From NCBI GenBank assembly GCA_963780175.1, contig CAWAAT010000001.1:124001-188000 (forward strand): a DNA stretch of 64,000 nt, written 5' to 3'. Below, one piece after another: positions 1-8,762 of this stretch. The position numbers and the translations under genes were made by a program. Every line of letters starts with the position of its first letter. The first letter of the stretch is position 1. The notes beneath the pieces are model-generated. The model saw only the letters and a program-made list of their open reading frames with translations. It was not told the DNA's origin and searched no databases. The stretch comes from Brooklawnia sp963780175 (GTDB lineage: Bacteria; Actinomycetota; Actinomycetes; Propionibacteriales; Propionibacteriaceae).

Positions 1-1344
1 CGCCTCGAGTTCGATGCGGCTCAATCGGGTGAGCCTGCGCAGTTGCAGGTCGAGGATATAGGTGGTCTGCACCTCGGAGAGCTCGAATGCCTCCATCAAC
101 CGGGCTCGGGCCTGGGCAACGTCGTCCGAACTTCGGATGATGGCGATCACGTCGTCGATGTCGAGCATCGCCAACAACAGTCCCTCGACCAGGTGCAGCC
201 GGTCGGAGGCGCGGGCCAGCAAGTGGCGGGTCCGCCTCGTGGTCACCTCGAGGCGGTGATCGAGATAGACCTGAAGCATCTCGACCAGACCGAGTGTTCG
301 GGGCTGGCCGTCCACCAGGGCGACGGCATTGACGGCGAAGGAGTCCTCGAGTTTCGTCAGCTTGTAGAGCTGCTCCAGCAGCGCCTCAGGGTTGATGCCG
401 TTCTTGGCCTCGATGACCAGTCGAGTGCCGTGTGTCAGGTCGGTGAGGTCCTTGACGTCGGCGACTCCGGCGATCTTCTTGCGGCCCACCAAGTCTTTGA
501 TCTGCTCGATGATGCGTTCGGGGCCCACGCCGTAGGGCAGTTCGGTGGCAACCATTCCGCGCCGCCGGGGGCTGGTCTGCTCGATCCGGACGGTGGACCT
601 GAGCCGGAACGAGCCTCGGCCGTTCGCGTAGGCGTCCTTGATGCCACTCAACCCGATGATCGTTCCACCGGTGGGGAAGTCGGGCCCCGGGATGAACCGC
701 ATGATGGCCTCGAGTCCAGCGTCCGGGTTTGCCAGCAGGTGCTTGAGCGCTCCGATCACCTCGATCAGGTTGTGCGGTGCGATGTTGGTCGCCATGCCCA
801 CAGCGATACCGGTGGCCCCGTTGACCAGCAGATGGGGGAAGGCCGCCGGCAGCACCGATGGTTCGAGTTCCTTGCCGTCGTAGTTCGGCCGGAAGTCCAC
901 GGTGTCGGAGTCCAGGTCCTCGACCATCGCCATCGCGGCCGGGGCGAGCCGGCACTCGGTGTAGCGATACGCTGCCGGCCCGGCGTCCAGGGAACCGAAG
1001 TTGCCGTGGCCGTCGATCGTCGGCAGCCGCATCGACCAGGGCTGGCCGAGTCGAACCAGCGCGTCGTAGATCGCGGTGTCGCCGTGGGGGTGCAGCTGAC
1101 CCATCACCTGGCCGACGACGCGGGCACACTTGACGTGCGGCTTGTCAGGACGCAGGCCCATGTCGTGCATCGTGTACAGGATGCGGCGCTGCACCGGCTT
1201 CAGTCCGTCGCGGGCGTCCGGCAGTGCGCGGGAGTAGATGACCGAATAGGCATACTCGAGGAAGCTTGTCTCCATCTCCGACGAGACGTCGACGTCGATG
1301 ATTCGTTCCTCGAACTCCTCGACAACCGGTGGTGTCCTGGCCAT
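1..1344 (-). CDS. parC: DNA topoisomerase IV subunit A (3' end outside window)
   Basis: Breakage-reunion subunit of a type IIA topoisomerase, which passes one DNA duplex through another with its ATPase partner (ParE/GyrB type). The visible 448 residues start at the ATG at 1344 and run off the window edge. They show the GyrA/ParC N-terminal domain: the HPHGDTAIYD quinolone-pocket segment at residues 85-94 and the active-site tyrosine in AAYRYTE, about residue 128. The forms LPTIDGHGNFGSLDAG and YRYTECRLAP resemble the second actinobacterial subunit (ParC) more than mycobacterial GyrA, so topoisomerase IV is preferred. The protein continues as GVADVKDLT and QLYKLTKLEDSF, as expected for the winged-helix and tower region. 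The long open frame on the opposite strand is an antisense shadow. Very sure of the family, fairly sure of ParC over GyrA. Confidence 0.93.
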   Translation of the reverse strand, partial: MARTPPVVEEFEERIIDVDVSSEMETSFLEYAYSVIYSRALPDARDGLKPVQRRILYTMHDMGLRPDKPHVKCARVVGQVMGQLHPHGDTAIYDALVRLGQPWSMRLPTIDGHGNFGSLDAGPAAYRYTECRLAPAAMAMVEDLDSDTVDFRPNYDGKELEPSVLPAAFPHLLVNGATGIAVGMATNIAPHNLIEVIGALKHLLANPDAGLEAIMRFIPGPDFPTGGTIIGLSGIKDAYANGRGSFRLRSTVRIEQTSPRRRGMVATELPYGVGPERIIEQIKDLVGRKKIAGVADVKDLTDLTHGTRLVIEAKNGINPEALLEQLYKLTKLEDSFAVNAVALVDGQPRTLGLVEMLQVYLDHRLEVTTRRTRHLLARASDRLHLVEGLLLAMLDIDDVIAIIRSSDDVAQARARLMEAFELSEVQTTYILDLQLRRLTRLSRIELEA

Positions 1345-1436
1345 GGGGCGACGGTCTCTCCTGAATTCATCGGGGCGCGTTGGCCCTCAACGCATTGTGC
1401 CGCTCGATCATGCCACGGCGGGCCCGCGACACCCGA

Positions 1437-2483
1437 TCAAGCCTGCGATTCGATGACCTTGGCGATCTCGACGGCCAGTTCGTCGCCGTCCTCGCCAGCC
1501 AGTTCGGCGACCACGGGGGGCTCCCACCGTAGCTCTGCGTTGTCGCGCAGCACCGTTGTCGTGCCGTGCGCCAGGATCTGTTCGGTGGGTGACAACTGCC
1601 GGATGGCGATGGCGCGGACGTGATCGGGACGCAGTTCGGCGAACTCCCGGTAGATGGCGGGGTCGTGCTGGCCATCGTCACCGATGAGCAACCACGTGAT
1701 GTGGGGGAAGTCGCGCGCCAGTTCTGACAGCGAGCGGCGCTTGTGGTCGCGTCCGCTGCGGAACCAGCCGGTCTGGGTGGGGCCGAAGTCGGTCAGCAAC
1801 ATGGGTCCCTTGGGAAAGCCATGCCGTTTCATGAACCGGTTGAGGAATGGCAGGGTGTTCCACGACCCGGTGGAGACGTAGACGATGGGGGCGCCGGGGT
1901 GCCGGTCGAGCAACTGCTGGTACATCCTGGCCATGCCGGGCACCGCCACCCGGTTGCCTTCGGTGAGGAAGAAGGAGTTCCACGCGGCCAGGAACACCCG
2001 GGGCAGCCAGGTGGACAAGATGGTGTCGTCGATGTCGCTGATCAGGCCGAACTTCTGGTCAGCGGGCACGACCTGCACCGGTGCGCAGGTGGGTGGCGCT
2101 TCCTCGGTGAACAACGTCACTTGCTGCCAGCCCGCAGGTATCCCCGAGGTGCGGATGGTCACGTCGATGTAGCCGCCGCGGTCGGTGACGATGTCGAGTT
2201 CCTTGTCGGCCACCTTGACGGTGACCGGACGCCTCGGCACCGGCGCGTTGACGAAGTTGCGCCAACCCCGCTGGTTGAGGAACGTCTCGGCGTAAAGCCC
2301 CAGGTAGCTGCGGGGTTTGGCAGGCCGCAGAGTCAGGCGTCCCAGGACACGGACGTGGTCGTCGGTGCCGTAGCCGGTGAACGGCACGATGACCTCACGC
2401 CAGCCACGCCGGCGAAGTGATCGCACGACGTGACGCGTGATGAAGTCGTCGATGCGCAGGCCGACGAACTGGCGGGACTTCAT
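1437..2483 (-). CDS. App1-family phosphatidate phosphatase (DUF2183)
   Basis: A 348-residue protein of the App1 (DUF2183) phosphatase family, HAD-like enzymes expected to dephosphorylate phosphatidate or a related phospholipid. The C-terminal half holds the nucleophile motif DIDDTI (DxDxT) in GLISDIDDTILSTWLP, then STGSW, DHKRRS and a GDDGQHDP segment, the usual order of HAD motifs I to III/IV. The N-terminal half is the beta-rich domain that precedes the catalytic part in this family. The start chosen is the ATG of MKSRQFVGLRID at 2483. The longer open frame to 2573 would add a low-complexity leader running into the divergent gene at 2540. No membrane segment is seen. Substrate is inferred from the family only. 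Confidence 0.85.
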   Translation of the reverse strand: MKSRQFVGLRIDDFITRHVVRSLRRRGWREVIVPFTGYGTDDHVRVLGRLTLRPAKPRSYLGLYAETFLNQRGWRNFVNAPVPRRPVTVKVADKELDIVTDRGGYIDVTIRTSGIPAGWQQVTLFTEEAPPTCAPVQVVPADQKFGLISDIDDTILSTWLPRVFLAAWNSFFLTEGNRVAVPGMARMYQQLLDRHPGAPIVYVSTGSWNTLPFLNRFMKRHGFPKGPMLLTDFGPTQTGWFRSGRDHKRRSLSELARDFPHITWLLIGDDGQHDPAIYREFAELRPDHVRAIAIRQLSPTEQILAHGTTTVLRDNAELRWEPPVVAELAGEDGDELAVEIAKVIESQA

Positions 2484-2539
2484 GGACGCAAGCCTAGCGA
2501 CGTGCAACCCGTGGCCAGCGCAGCTGGCAGGATGGTGGG

Positions 2540-3127
2540 GTGAAGCACGATTCCCTGACTGGCCGCGGCGCACTGCCTGCAGCGCTGACCGCTGAGATCA
2601 ACGCCTGCGGTTTCTTTCCGCAACTGGTGGTCGACTCGGTCGCCCTGGCCATCGGCGACGAGCCTATCGATGCTCATCTTGTGCACCACGAGGCCACCTT
2701 CGCCCACGAAGGCATCGGCCGTCATCTGTCCGTACTCGTGGTCACGCCGACCCGGTTGCTGGTCAGCCACACCGACGAGCACGCCGACGACCCCAAGGGT
2801 GGCACCGCGATCAGTTCCACCGAATCGGTGCCCCTTCGGTTGCTGGGAGCAGTGGCGCTGAGCAGGGTGGTGGCCAACCCCGAACGCTTCGGAACCAAGG
2901 CCGCAGAGGTCGTTGAAACCTGGCTGACCCTCAGCTGGAACGCCATGCGGAAGATCGACATCGAGCCGGCCACCTGTGGTGACCCCACCTGCGAGGCCGA
3001 CCATGGCTTCTCCGGGACCGTCATGGGCGAGGACATGGTCATCAGGATGAGCCCTGCGGCCGACGGCGCCGATCAGGTGGCGCGACTGGTTCGCTTCGGC
3101 ACCGCCCTGCAGCAACGAGTGCACTGA
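2540..3127 (+). CDS. DUF5998 family protein
   Basis: A 195-residue soluble protein that looks like actinobacterial DUF5998, a family of unknown function. It begins with GTG at 2540 behind an AGGA-like ribosome site. It is an alpha/beta protein with a central ALAIGDEPIDAHLVHHEATF segment and a C-terminal CGDPTCEADHGFSGT stretch holding two cysteines and a histidine, a possible metal site. It ends one base before the ATG of the phosphodiesterase, so the two are almost surely co-transcribed, and it is divergent from the App1-like gene. The DUF number is from memory; the function is not known. Confidence 0.72.
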   Translation: MKHDSLTGRGALPAALTAEINACGFFPQLVVDSVALAIGDEPIDAHLVHHEATFAHEGIGRHLSVLVVTPTRLLVSHTDEHADDPKGGTAISSTESVPLRLLGAVALSRVVANPERFGTKAAEVVETWLTLSWNAMRKIDIEPATCGDPTCEADHGFSGTVMGEDMVIRMSPAADGADQVARLVRFGTALQQRVH

Positions 3128-3128
3128 G

Positions 3129-4253
3129 ATGGCCAGCCTGCTCCTACCCGATTACGGGCGCACCACCCTGGCCGAGTTGCTGCCGGCGATCGCGGCCCAT
3201 CTGGCGCCCGGCTTACCGGGGGCCATCGACGTGCTGGGGCTGCCGGCAGCCCGGCGCTACGTGGTGGTCATGGTGGACGGCCTCGGGTCCGAGCTGCTGG
3301 AACGCGACCGGTTGCGAGCTCCCTACCTGGCAGGCCTGCTGGACGACTCCAGCACGCTGACCAGCGCGGTGCCCTCAACCACCGCCACATCCCTGGCGAC
3401 GCTGGGCACCGGCGTCGGGCCGGGGGTCCATGGCATCGTCGGGTACTCCTTCAGGGCGATGGACGGGATCTTCAACGCACTGACCTGGGACGATCGCGTC
3501 GACCCCCTGACCTTCCAGCCCCAACCGACCTGGCTGTGCTCGCTGGCTGGCACCGGGGTGTCGGTGAGCACCGTCTCCCTTGCGGATTTCGAGAGCTCGG
3601 GTCTGACTCTGGCCGCCCTGCGGGGGCCTCAGTTCGTCGGACTGGACGACGAGTTCGACGACGACCTGCGCATCGAGCGAGTGGTGGCGGCCTCGCGCCG
3701 CAGCGAACGATCCCTGGTGTACGCCTACGAGCGCCGTCTTGACCACACCGGCCACGGGCAGGGCTGCACCTCGCACGCCTGGCGTGAGGCCCTGGACGGC
3801 ATCGACGGTTGGCTGGAGCATCTGCGCAGCGCTCTGGACCCCGACACCTGTCTGGTGATCACCGGTGACCACGGCATGGTGGACGTGCCTAGCAACCACC
3901 AGATCGTGCTTGAGGACACCCCGGGTCTGGCCAGCGGTTTGGGGATGGTCGGCGGTGAGGGCCGGTTACGGCAGCTGTACACCGATCATCCCCTCGACGT
4001 GGCACGCTCGTGGCAGCGCCGGCTGGGGGAGCGGGCCGTCGTCAGACTGCGCGACGAAGCCATTGAGGAGGGCTGGTTCGGCCCCGTGAACGCCGATGTC
4101 AGTCAGCGGATCGGCGACGTCCTGGTGGCGATGCTCGGCAACTGGGCGGTCATGACGCTGACCCTGCCGCGTGAGTTGACGCTGGTCGGGCAACACGGAT
4201 CCCTGACTCCCGAGGAGATGCGAGTCCCGCTGCTGGTCGACTGCTTCGTCTGA
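3129..4253 (+). CDS. Alkaline phosphatase superfamily phosphodiesterase (nucleotide pyrophosphatase type)
   Basis: A 374-residue cytoplasmic enzyme of the type I phosphodiesterase/nucleotide pyrophosphatase family in the alkaline phosphatase superfamily. Metal and nucleophile residues sit in the expected order: MVDGLGSEL near residue 50, the threonine nucleophile region VPSTTATSLATL, LDHTGHGQG, the TGDHGMVDVP metal motif around residue 245, and GQHGSLTPEE near the C-terminus. No signal peptide or membrane segment. It starts one base after the stop of the DUF5998 gene and converges on sepH, with an 8-base gap. The physiological substrate cannot be read from the sequence. Confidence 0.88.
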   Translation: MASLLLPDYGRTTLAELLPAIAAHLAPGLPGAIDVLGLPAARRYVVVMVDGLGSELLERDRLRAPYLAGLLDDSSTLTSAVPSTTATSLATLGTGVGPGVHGIVGYSFRAMDGIFNALTWDDRVDPLTFQPQPTWLCSLAGTGVSVSTVSLADFESSGLTLAALRGPQFVGLDDEFDDDLRIERVVAASRRSERSLVYAYERRLDHTGHGQGCTSHAWREALDGIDGWLEHLRSALDPDTCLVITGDHGMVDVPSNHQIVLEDTPGLASGLGMVGGEGRLRQLYTDHPLDVARSWQRRLGERAVVRLRDEAIEEGWFGPVNADVSQRIGDVLVAMLGNWAVMTLTLPRELTLVGQHGSLTPEEMRVPLLVDCFV

Positions 4254-4261
4254 CCCACCAC

Positions 4262-5305
4262 TCACTTGGACGGTGTCGGCCCGCCGAACATGATCTCGTC
4301 CCAGGTGGGCACGGAGGCGCGCTTGCGGCGCTTCGTAGGCCGCGCGGGCGCCGGTGGCGCTGGCTCGACGACCAGTGGTTCCTGTTTCACCACCTGCGCG
4401 TCAGCAGAACTTCGAAGCTCCTGGGATGACTCAGGCTGGGATGGCGCAGGTATTGCGGATTGCTCGGGCTGTTCGGGTTCGGGCGTGTTGCCTGGCTCCT
4501 GTTGTGGTGATGAAGATTCCGGGGGTGGAGTGGCCGGCTTGGGGGTCGCGCTGACCGGCTGGGCCAGCCCGGCGTAGATCCGCACGGAGTCCTCGTTGAA
4601 GCCGGCCAGCATGTCGTACAGCACGTCCATGTCGCTGCGCAGGTTGGGGATGATGTCGTAGACCCCGTCGACCTGCTCCAGTTCAGCGGGTAAGTAGTCG
4701 TCGGGTTCGGTCTCGGTACCCGTAGTGGCCACGGCGCCGGGCAACTTCATGATCCGGGCGGCAGGCACGTCGGGCAGCACCGCGGGCGGGGGTGCATCGT
4801 CCTGCACCACCCGGACGATCGCCAGTTCGTCGTTGAGGTCGATGGTCGGTTCGGCGTCCGGGTCAGTTGACCGGCTGACCACGGGAGGCCGTTCGTCAAT
4901 CAGTGCCCGGGCGGACTCATCACCAGCGAGGGAGTATCGCCCGCGCTGGTCGAAGTCGAAGCGCGCCCGGCGTTCCTGATCCTGCTGCGTCCAGCTCACT
5001 TGCACGGTCCAGCGCCGGTCCTCACCGCGCCACGCATCCCAGAGGAGCTGCGCCGCGTCGATCCCGCGCCGGGCCAGGGCATCAGCCACCACATCGCCGA
5101 GGTGGCGCTGTGCGCTGGACTCGCCGCGTCGACGCACTTGGCTGGTTCGGGCCATCATCGCGGCGTGTTCCCGTTCGGCGATGACCGGTCCGGCGTATGC
5201 GTCGATCTTCTCGACCGGCACACCCGCGGCAGCCGCGACGTCGGCCAACGACTCGCCACCGCGAATCCTGGCCTGAATCTCGCGCGGAGTCAGTGCGCTT
5301 TCCAT
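4262..5305 (-). CDS. sepH: Septation protein SepH
   Basis: A 347-residue homologue of SepH, the actinobacterial cell-division protein that binds FtsZ and promotes Z-ring assembly in Streptomyces and mycobacteria. The N-terminal 90 or so residues form the DUF3071 domain with a helix-turn-helix (LTPREIQARIRGGESLADVA, then GVPVEKIDAYAGPV). A conserved core follows around LLWDAWRGEDRRWTVQVSW and RARFDFDQRGRYSL. The remainder is a long acidic, proline-rich linker, and the C-terminus is basic (RPTKRRKRASVPTWDEIMFG), a typical SepH tail. The start is supported by GGAGA seven bases upstream of the ATG. Confidence 0.92.
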   Translation of the reverse strand: MESALTPREIQARIRGGESLADVAAAAGVPVEKIDAYAGPVIAEREHAAMMARTSQVRRRGESSAQRHLGDVVADALARRGIDAAQLLWDAWRGEDRRWTVQVSWTQQDQERRARFDFDQRGRYSLAGDESARALIDERPPVVSRSTDPDAEPTIDLNDELAIVRVVQDDAPPPAVLPDVPAARIMKLPGAVATTGTETEPDDYLPAELEQVDGVYDIIPNLRSDMDVLYDMLAGFNEDSVRIYAGLAQPVSATPKPATPPPESSSPQQEPGNTPEPEQPEQSAIPAPSQPESSQELRSSADAQVVKQEPLVVEPAPPAPARPTKRRKRASVPTWDEIMFGGPTPSK

Positions 5306-5547
5306 CTGCCGGTCTCCTGCTGCTTGAGTGCGGGCCGTTGTGACGACGATGCTTGGGCCTGATCGTCCTGACAGGTAACCTACCCCTCAGCGCCCAGACC
5401 CGCCGGGCTGCCGCGCCGAGGGGCGACAGCCCGGCCAAGGGGCAGGCCGCTGCTGCACACTGCGTGCGGGTATGGTACAACATGCTTCGACGTGCCGAGC
5501 GGGTCACCGCCGGCACCACGGATGCACAGCTTCTCTGAAAGGGCACG

Positions 5548-5844
5548 ATGGCAACCGACTACGACGCTCCCCGCAAGACCGACGAGGAGATGAGCGAGGA
5601 TTCCCTCGAAGAGCTCAAGAGTCGCCGCAACGACAAGGCGTCTGGCCAGGTCGACGAGGACGAGGTGGAGGCGGCTGAAGCGTTCGAGCTGCCTGGCGCC
5701 GATCTGTCACACGAGGAACTGACCGTTCGAGTCCTGCCCAGGCAGGCCGACGAGTTCACGTGCTCGTCCTGTTTCCTGGTGAAGCACCGCAGCCAGGTCG
5801 CTGAGACGCGAAACGGGCTCGAATACTGCGTCGACTGCGTCTGA
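5548..5844 (+). CDS. DUF4193 zinc-ribbon protein
   Basis: A 98-residue acidic protein of the DUF4193 family, widespread in Actinomycetota (Mycobacterium tuberculosis Rv2699c type). The first 50 residues are highly charged and probably disordered. The C-terminus holds a four-cysteine zinc-ribbon pattern, CSSC followed about 20 residues later by CVDC. AAGGG lies six bases upstream of the ATG. In mycobacteria this family lies close to dut and DUF3710, as it does here. The function is unknown; an RNA polymerase- or nucleic-acid-associated role is only a guess from the zinc ribbon. Confidence 0.9.
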   Translation: MATDYDAPRKTDEEMSEDSLEELKSRRNDKASGQVDEDEVEAAEAFELPGADLSHEELTVRVLPRQADEFTCSSCFLVKHRSQVAETRNGLEYCVDCV

Positions 5845-5930
5845 GCGGCGGCTCATCTGATTGGACACCGGCATCAGCGTCCGGCAGCTGGGACGCGCTC
5901 AGCGCCCAAGTGAACAGCCACACACAGCAG

Positions 5931-5959
5931 AACCCTCGTCCCGAGCTGGGGCGAGGGTT
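5931..5959. terminator. Bidirectional stem-loop terminator
   Basis: AACCCTCGTCCC, loop GAGCT, then GGGGCGAGGGTT: a 12-pair stem with one G-T wobble between two convergent genes (DUF4193 and DUF4235). There is no clean U-run, as is common for actinobacterial terminators. Confidence 0.7.
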
Positions 5960-5978
5960 CCGTTTCGGGCGAGGAAGC

Positions 5979-6230
5979 TCAGGTGCGTTTCGCGAGCCTG
6001 GAGTACCGGCCCACGGCGAACCTTTGTGTCAGCACCTGCACCACCGCCACTCCGACCGCGCTCGCGGCCACCCAGGCAACCGCGGAGGCTGTCGAGGCGT
6101 TGGGATCGGTTGGGTTCGGCGGCTCCTGGCCGGTGATCTGCTTCCAACTGCCGCGGATCAGTTTCTGCACTGCGAACGTGGCAAGGGCGCCCATGACGGC
6201 CGCGGCGATTTTGGACTCCATGTTCTGCAT
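5979..6230 (-). CDS. DUF4235 small membrane protein
   Basis: An 83-residue protein matching DUF4235, small actinobacterial membrane proteins of unknown function. Two hydrophobic segments are visible: residues 7-23 (IAAAVMGALATFAVQKL) and about 47-67 (TASAVAWVAASAVGVAVVQVL). They are joined by the family-typical linker SWKQITGQEPPNP. The start at 6230 is chosen because AGGAGA lies five bases upstream; a second ATG three codons in is possible. It converges on the DUF4193 gene across the stem-loop. Confidence 0.82.
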   Translation of the reverse strand: MQNMESKIAAAVMGALATFAVQKLIRGSWKQITGQEPPNPTDPNASTASAVAWVAASAVGVAVVQVLTQRFAVGRYSRLAKRT

Positions 6231-6314
6231 CGGGTTCTCCTGATGAGCTGTGTCGGTCACGTGAGCCATCCTATGCGGTGCCGCGGGTCGACGGGGCGCA
6301 CTAGTCTTGCTGGC

Positions 6315-6839
6315 GTGAGTCCAGACGACCTGGTAGTCGAGGTCCGCATGCTCGACGAAGGCCTGCCGATGCCCAGTTACGCCCGTCCGGGGGACGCCGG
6401 CGCGGATCTTGCGTGCGCTGCCGACGTGGTGATCGCCCCCGGGGAACGTGTCCTGGTACCCACCGGAGTGGCCATCGCCCTGCCTTCGGGCTACGGCGGG
6501 TTCGTGCACCCGCGTTCCGGCCTGGCCGCCCGCAACGGGCTGACCATCGTGAATGCCCCGGGCACAGTGGACTCCGGCTACCGCGGTGAGATCATGGTCT
6601 GCCTGCACAACACCGATCTACGCACCCCGATCATCCTTCATCGAGGTGACCTGATCGCCCAACTCGTCATCCAGCCCGTGCTGGCGGCGAAGTTCACCAG
6701 AGTGGACGAACTGCCTCCCAGTGTCCGAGGCACGGGTGGGCACGGTTCCACGGGCGGCGTCCAGTCATGGGCCGGCGATGAGGCGGATCGAAACACGCCA
6801 GCTAGGCTTGCCACGATCAAAGAAGGGGACCAGACGTGA
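6315..6839 (+). CDS. dut: dUTP diphosphatase
   Basis: Hydrolyses dUTP to dUMP and pyrophosphate, keeping uracil out of DNA and supplying dTMP synthesis. All five motifs of the trimeric dUTPase are present: PGDAGADL, HPRSGLAARNG, NAPGTVDSGYRGE, RGDLIAQLVIQP and the C-terminal RGTGGHGSTGG. At 174 residues it is slightly longer than the usual 145-155 because of a tail after motif V. The GTG at 6315 is the start; the upstream open frame is non-coding. Its stop overlaps the next gene's start (GTGA), forming a dut-DUF3710-OB-fold operon. Confidence 0.96.
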   Translation: MSPDDLVVEVRMLDEGLPMPSYARPGDAGADLACAADVVIAPGERVLVPTGVAIALPSGYGGFVHPRSGLAARNGLTIVNAPGTVDSGYRGEIMVCLHNTDLRTPIILHRGDLIAQLVIQPVLAAKFTRVDELPPSVRGTGGHGSTGGVQSWAGDEADRNTPARLATIKEGDQT

Positions 6840-7657
6840 TCTTTGGGAGATTCAAGCGCACTGACGACGAGCGCGACGAGGTGGCCCTCGACGACGTCTC
6901 GGGGCTCGACAAGGACTCTGAATTTGACGAGGACTCTGAGTCTGACGAGGGCTCGGAGTTTGACGACGAGTCGGCCGGCCTGCGCCCGGGTCGGGACGCG
7001 ACGGATCTTCAGGACGACGACCTGGACCAGTGGCAGAGACTGGACGCCAGCCGCAACTGGCGCGAGGACGGCCCCTTCGACATCAGTGAGGTCGACCTGG
7101 ATGCCGACGAGGTCGAGCGTTTGGACTTCGGCTGTGTGGTGCTGACGCCTTTCGATGGCATGCAGATGCAGCTCCAGGTTGACCAGCGCACTCAGAAGGT
7201 GCAGGCCGCCCTGGTGCTGGCGGGCGCCTCGGCGATCGAGATCGCACTCTTCGCAGCACCCGCCCAGTCGTCCATGGTTGCCGAGATCCGCGAAGAGATG
7301 ATCGCCGCCACCGAGAAGGCTGGTGGCCGGGTGAGCCTGGCGGGGGGCCCGTTCGGGACCGAGGTCCGTCGGGTCGTACCGATGACCGACCCCAAGGGCA
7401 ACCGTGTCTTCCACATCTCGCGGACCTGGTTCGCCCAGGGACCCAAGTGGCTGTTGCGCGGCGTCGTGATGGGTGAGGCGGGCCAGGCCGAGGGTGTCGA
7501 GGGGGTCTCCGAACTCCTCTACGAGTTCTTCAGCAACACCGTGGTGCGCCGCGACCATCAACCGCGGGTTCCGGGAGACCTTATTCCGATGGCCATGCCC
7601 GGAGCGCTGGCGACCTCTGCGCCGGGCTCAGTTGGTGACACCGGGACCGATGCCTGA
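6836..7657 (+). CDS. DUF3710 domain protein
   Basis: A 273-residue protein of the actinobacterial DUF3710 family (Rv2696c type), whose function is unknown. Residues 1-75 are strongly acidic with short near-repeats such as DEDSESDEGSEFDD. The conserved domain then starts at DGPFDISEVDL and includes VLTPFDGMQMQLQVDQ, AALVLAGASAIEIALFAAP and RTWFAQGPKWLLRGVVMGEA. It starts with GTG overlapping the dut stop and overlaps the next gene by eight bases, so the three are translationally coupled. Confidence 0.9.
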   Translation: MIFGRFKRTDDERDEVALDDVSGLDKDSEFDEDSESDEGSEFDDESAGLRPGRDATDLQDDDLDQWQRLDASRNWREDGPFDISEVDLDADEVERLDFGCVVLTPFDGMQMQLQVDQRTQKVQAALVLAGASAIEIALFAAPAQSSMVAEIREEMIAATEKAGGRVSLAGGPFGTEVRRVVPMTDPKGNRVFHISRTWFAQGPKWLLRGVVMGEAGQAEGVEGVSELLYEFFSNTVVRRDHQPRVPGDLIPMAMPGALATSAPGSVGDTGTDA

Positions 7658-8036
7658 GGCCCGAGCCGCCGGCAGGGTTCGGTTCTCACCAATCCAACAC
7701 CTGAGGCGACTGCTGTCCTCGCACCAGCAACTGGTGGATGCCGAACTCGTCCAGGAGGCTGTCGGATCCGGCGCCACTGTGATCAGCGAACTGACCGTAC
7801 GTGGCGTGGGCACCGTCCAGGGCACCCTGGCCATCGTCACCATCAACCCGCGCACCGGGAGTGCATGGTTGGAGGCGGACCTGCACGACGGCACGGGAAC
7901 CCTCACGTTGATCTGGATGGGGCGCCGAGTGATTCCAGGAATCGTCGCTGGCGCCAAGCTGCGCGTGCACGGCCGCATCACTGTCGACGACGGGCGGTTG
8001 GCAATCTTCAACCCCGCCTACGAACTGCTCGTCTGA
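7650..8036 (+). CDS. OB-fold nucleic-acid-binding domain protein
   Basis: A 128-residue protein with a C-terminal OB-fold of the kind found in RecG wedge and aminoacyl-tRNA anticodon domains. Residues about 50-128 give the beta-barrel pattern VRGVGTVQGTLAIVTI, WLEADLHDGTGTLTLIWMG, IVAGAKLRVHGRITVDDGRLAIFNPAYELL. The start ATG at 7650 overlaps the end of the DUF3710 gene. In M. tuberculosis an equivalent gene (Rv2694c) also lies in the dut neighbourhood. It may bind DNA or RNA; partner unknown. Confidence 0.85.
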   Translation: MPEARAAGRVRFSPIQHLRRLLSSHQQLVDAELVQEAVGSGATVISELTVRGVGTVQGTLAIVTINPRTGSAWLEADLHDGTGTLTLIWMGRRVIPGIVAGAKLRVHGRITVDDGRLAIFNPAYELLV

Positions 8037-8064
8037 GCGTTGACCCGCACTACCCAGCAGGCCG

Positions 8065-8754
8065 TCAACTCTGGCGACGGGGCCCGTGTGAAGGAGCGTC
8101 GCCGGCCAGCATCCGACGCAGCGGTCCCTCGGCGTCGGGTGAGCAGATGAACAGCAATTCGTCATCCGACTCAAGTGCGGCGTCCGGCTCAGGTGCGCGC
8201 GGCAGTCCGTCGCGGACAATGGCAACCAGCACCACGCCCAGCGGCAATTCGACGTCACGGATGCGGTGGCCCGCCACCGGGGAATCGTCCGGCAGGGTCA
8301 ATTCCACCAGGCTTGAGCTGCCCTTGCGGAACGTCAGCAGCCGGACGATCTCGCCGACGCTGACAGCCTCCTCGACAAGGGCCGACATGATGCGCGGCGT
8401 CGAGACGGCGACGTCGACTCCCCACTGCTCGTCAAACATCCATTCGTTGCCGGGGTGATTCACCCGGGCCACCGTGCGGGGAACCCCGAACTCGGTCTTG
8501 GCGAGCAGGGTGTGCACCAGATTCGCCTTGTCGTCGCCCGTGGCAGCAATCGACACGTCGCAGGTGTGCAGATCAGCCTCATTCAGCGAGTCCATCTCGC
8601 AGGCGTCAGCCAGCAGCCACTCGGCCTCGGGGACGCTGTCGGACTTGATGGCATGCGGGTCGCGCTCGATCAGCAACACCTCGTGACCGTTCGAGATCAG
8701 CTCTCGGGCGATCGATCTGCCCACATTGCCTGCACCGACGATGCACACTCGCAT
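8065..8754 (-). CDS. TrkA-type RCK potassium regulatory protein (CeoC-like)
   Basis: A 229-residue cytoplasmic regulator with one RCK_N Rossmann domain and one RCK_C domain. The NAD(H)-binding glycine motif GAGNVGRSIA is at residues 7-16. The RCK_C region begins about residue 140 (LVELTLPDDSPVAGHRIRDVELP). It pairs with the similar gene just upstream, eight bases away, exactly as ceoB/ceoC do in mycobacteria. Such proteins gate potassium channels or transporters; the KimA-like importer is transcribed divergently next door, which makes it an obvious candidate partner. Confidence 0.9.
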   Translation of the reverse strand: MRVCIVGAGNVGRSIARELISNGHEVLLIERDPHAIKSDSVPEAEWLLADACEMDSLNEADLHTCDVSIAATGDDKANLVHTLLAKTEFGVPRTVARVNHPGNEWMFDEQWGVDVAVSTPRIMSALVEEAVSVGEIVRLLTFRKGSSSLVELTLPDDSPVAGHRIRDVELPLGVVLVAIVRDGLPRAPEPDAALESDDELLFICSPDAEGPLRRMLAGDAPSHGPRRQS

Positions 8755-8762
8755 CTTCGCTC

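Noticed and set aside
43..1623. 526-codon open frame on the plus strand
   Set aside because: It is antisense to the clear topoisomerase IV A gene and has low-complexity, Gly/Val/Asp/Arg-rich composition typical of GC-rich shadows.
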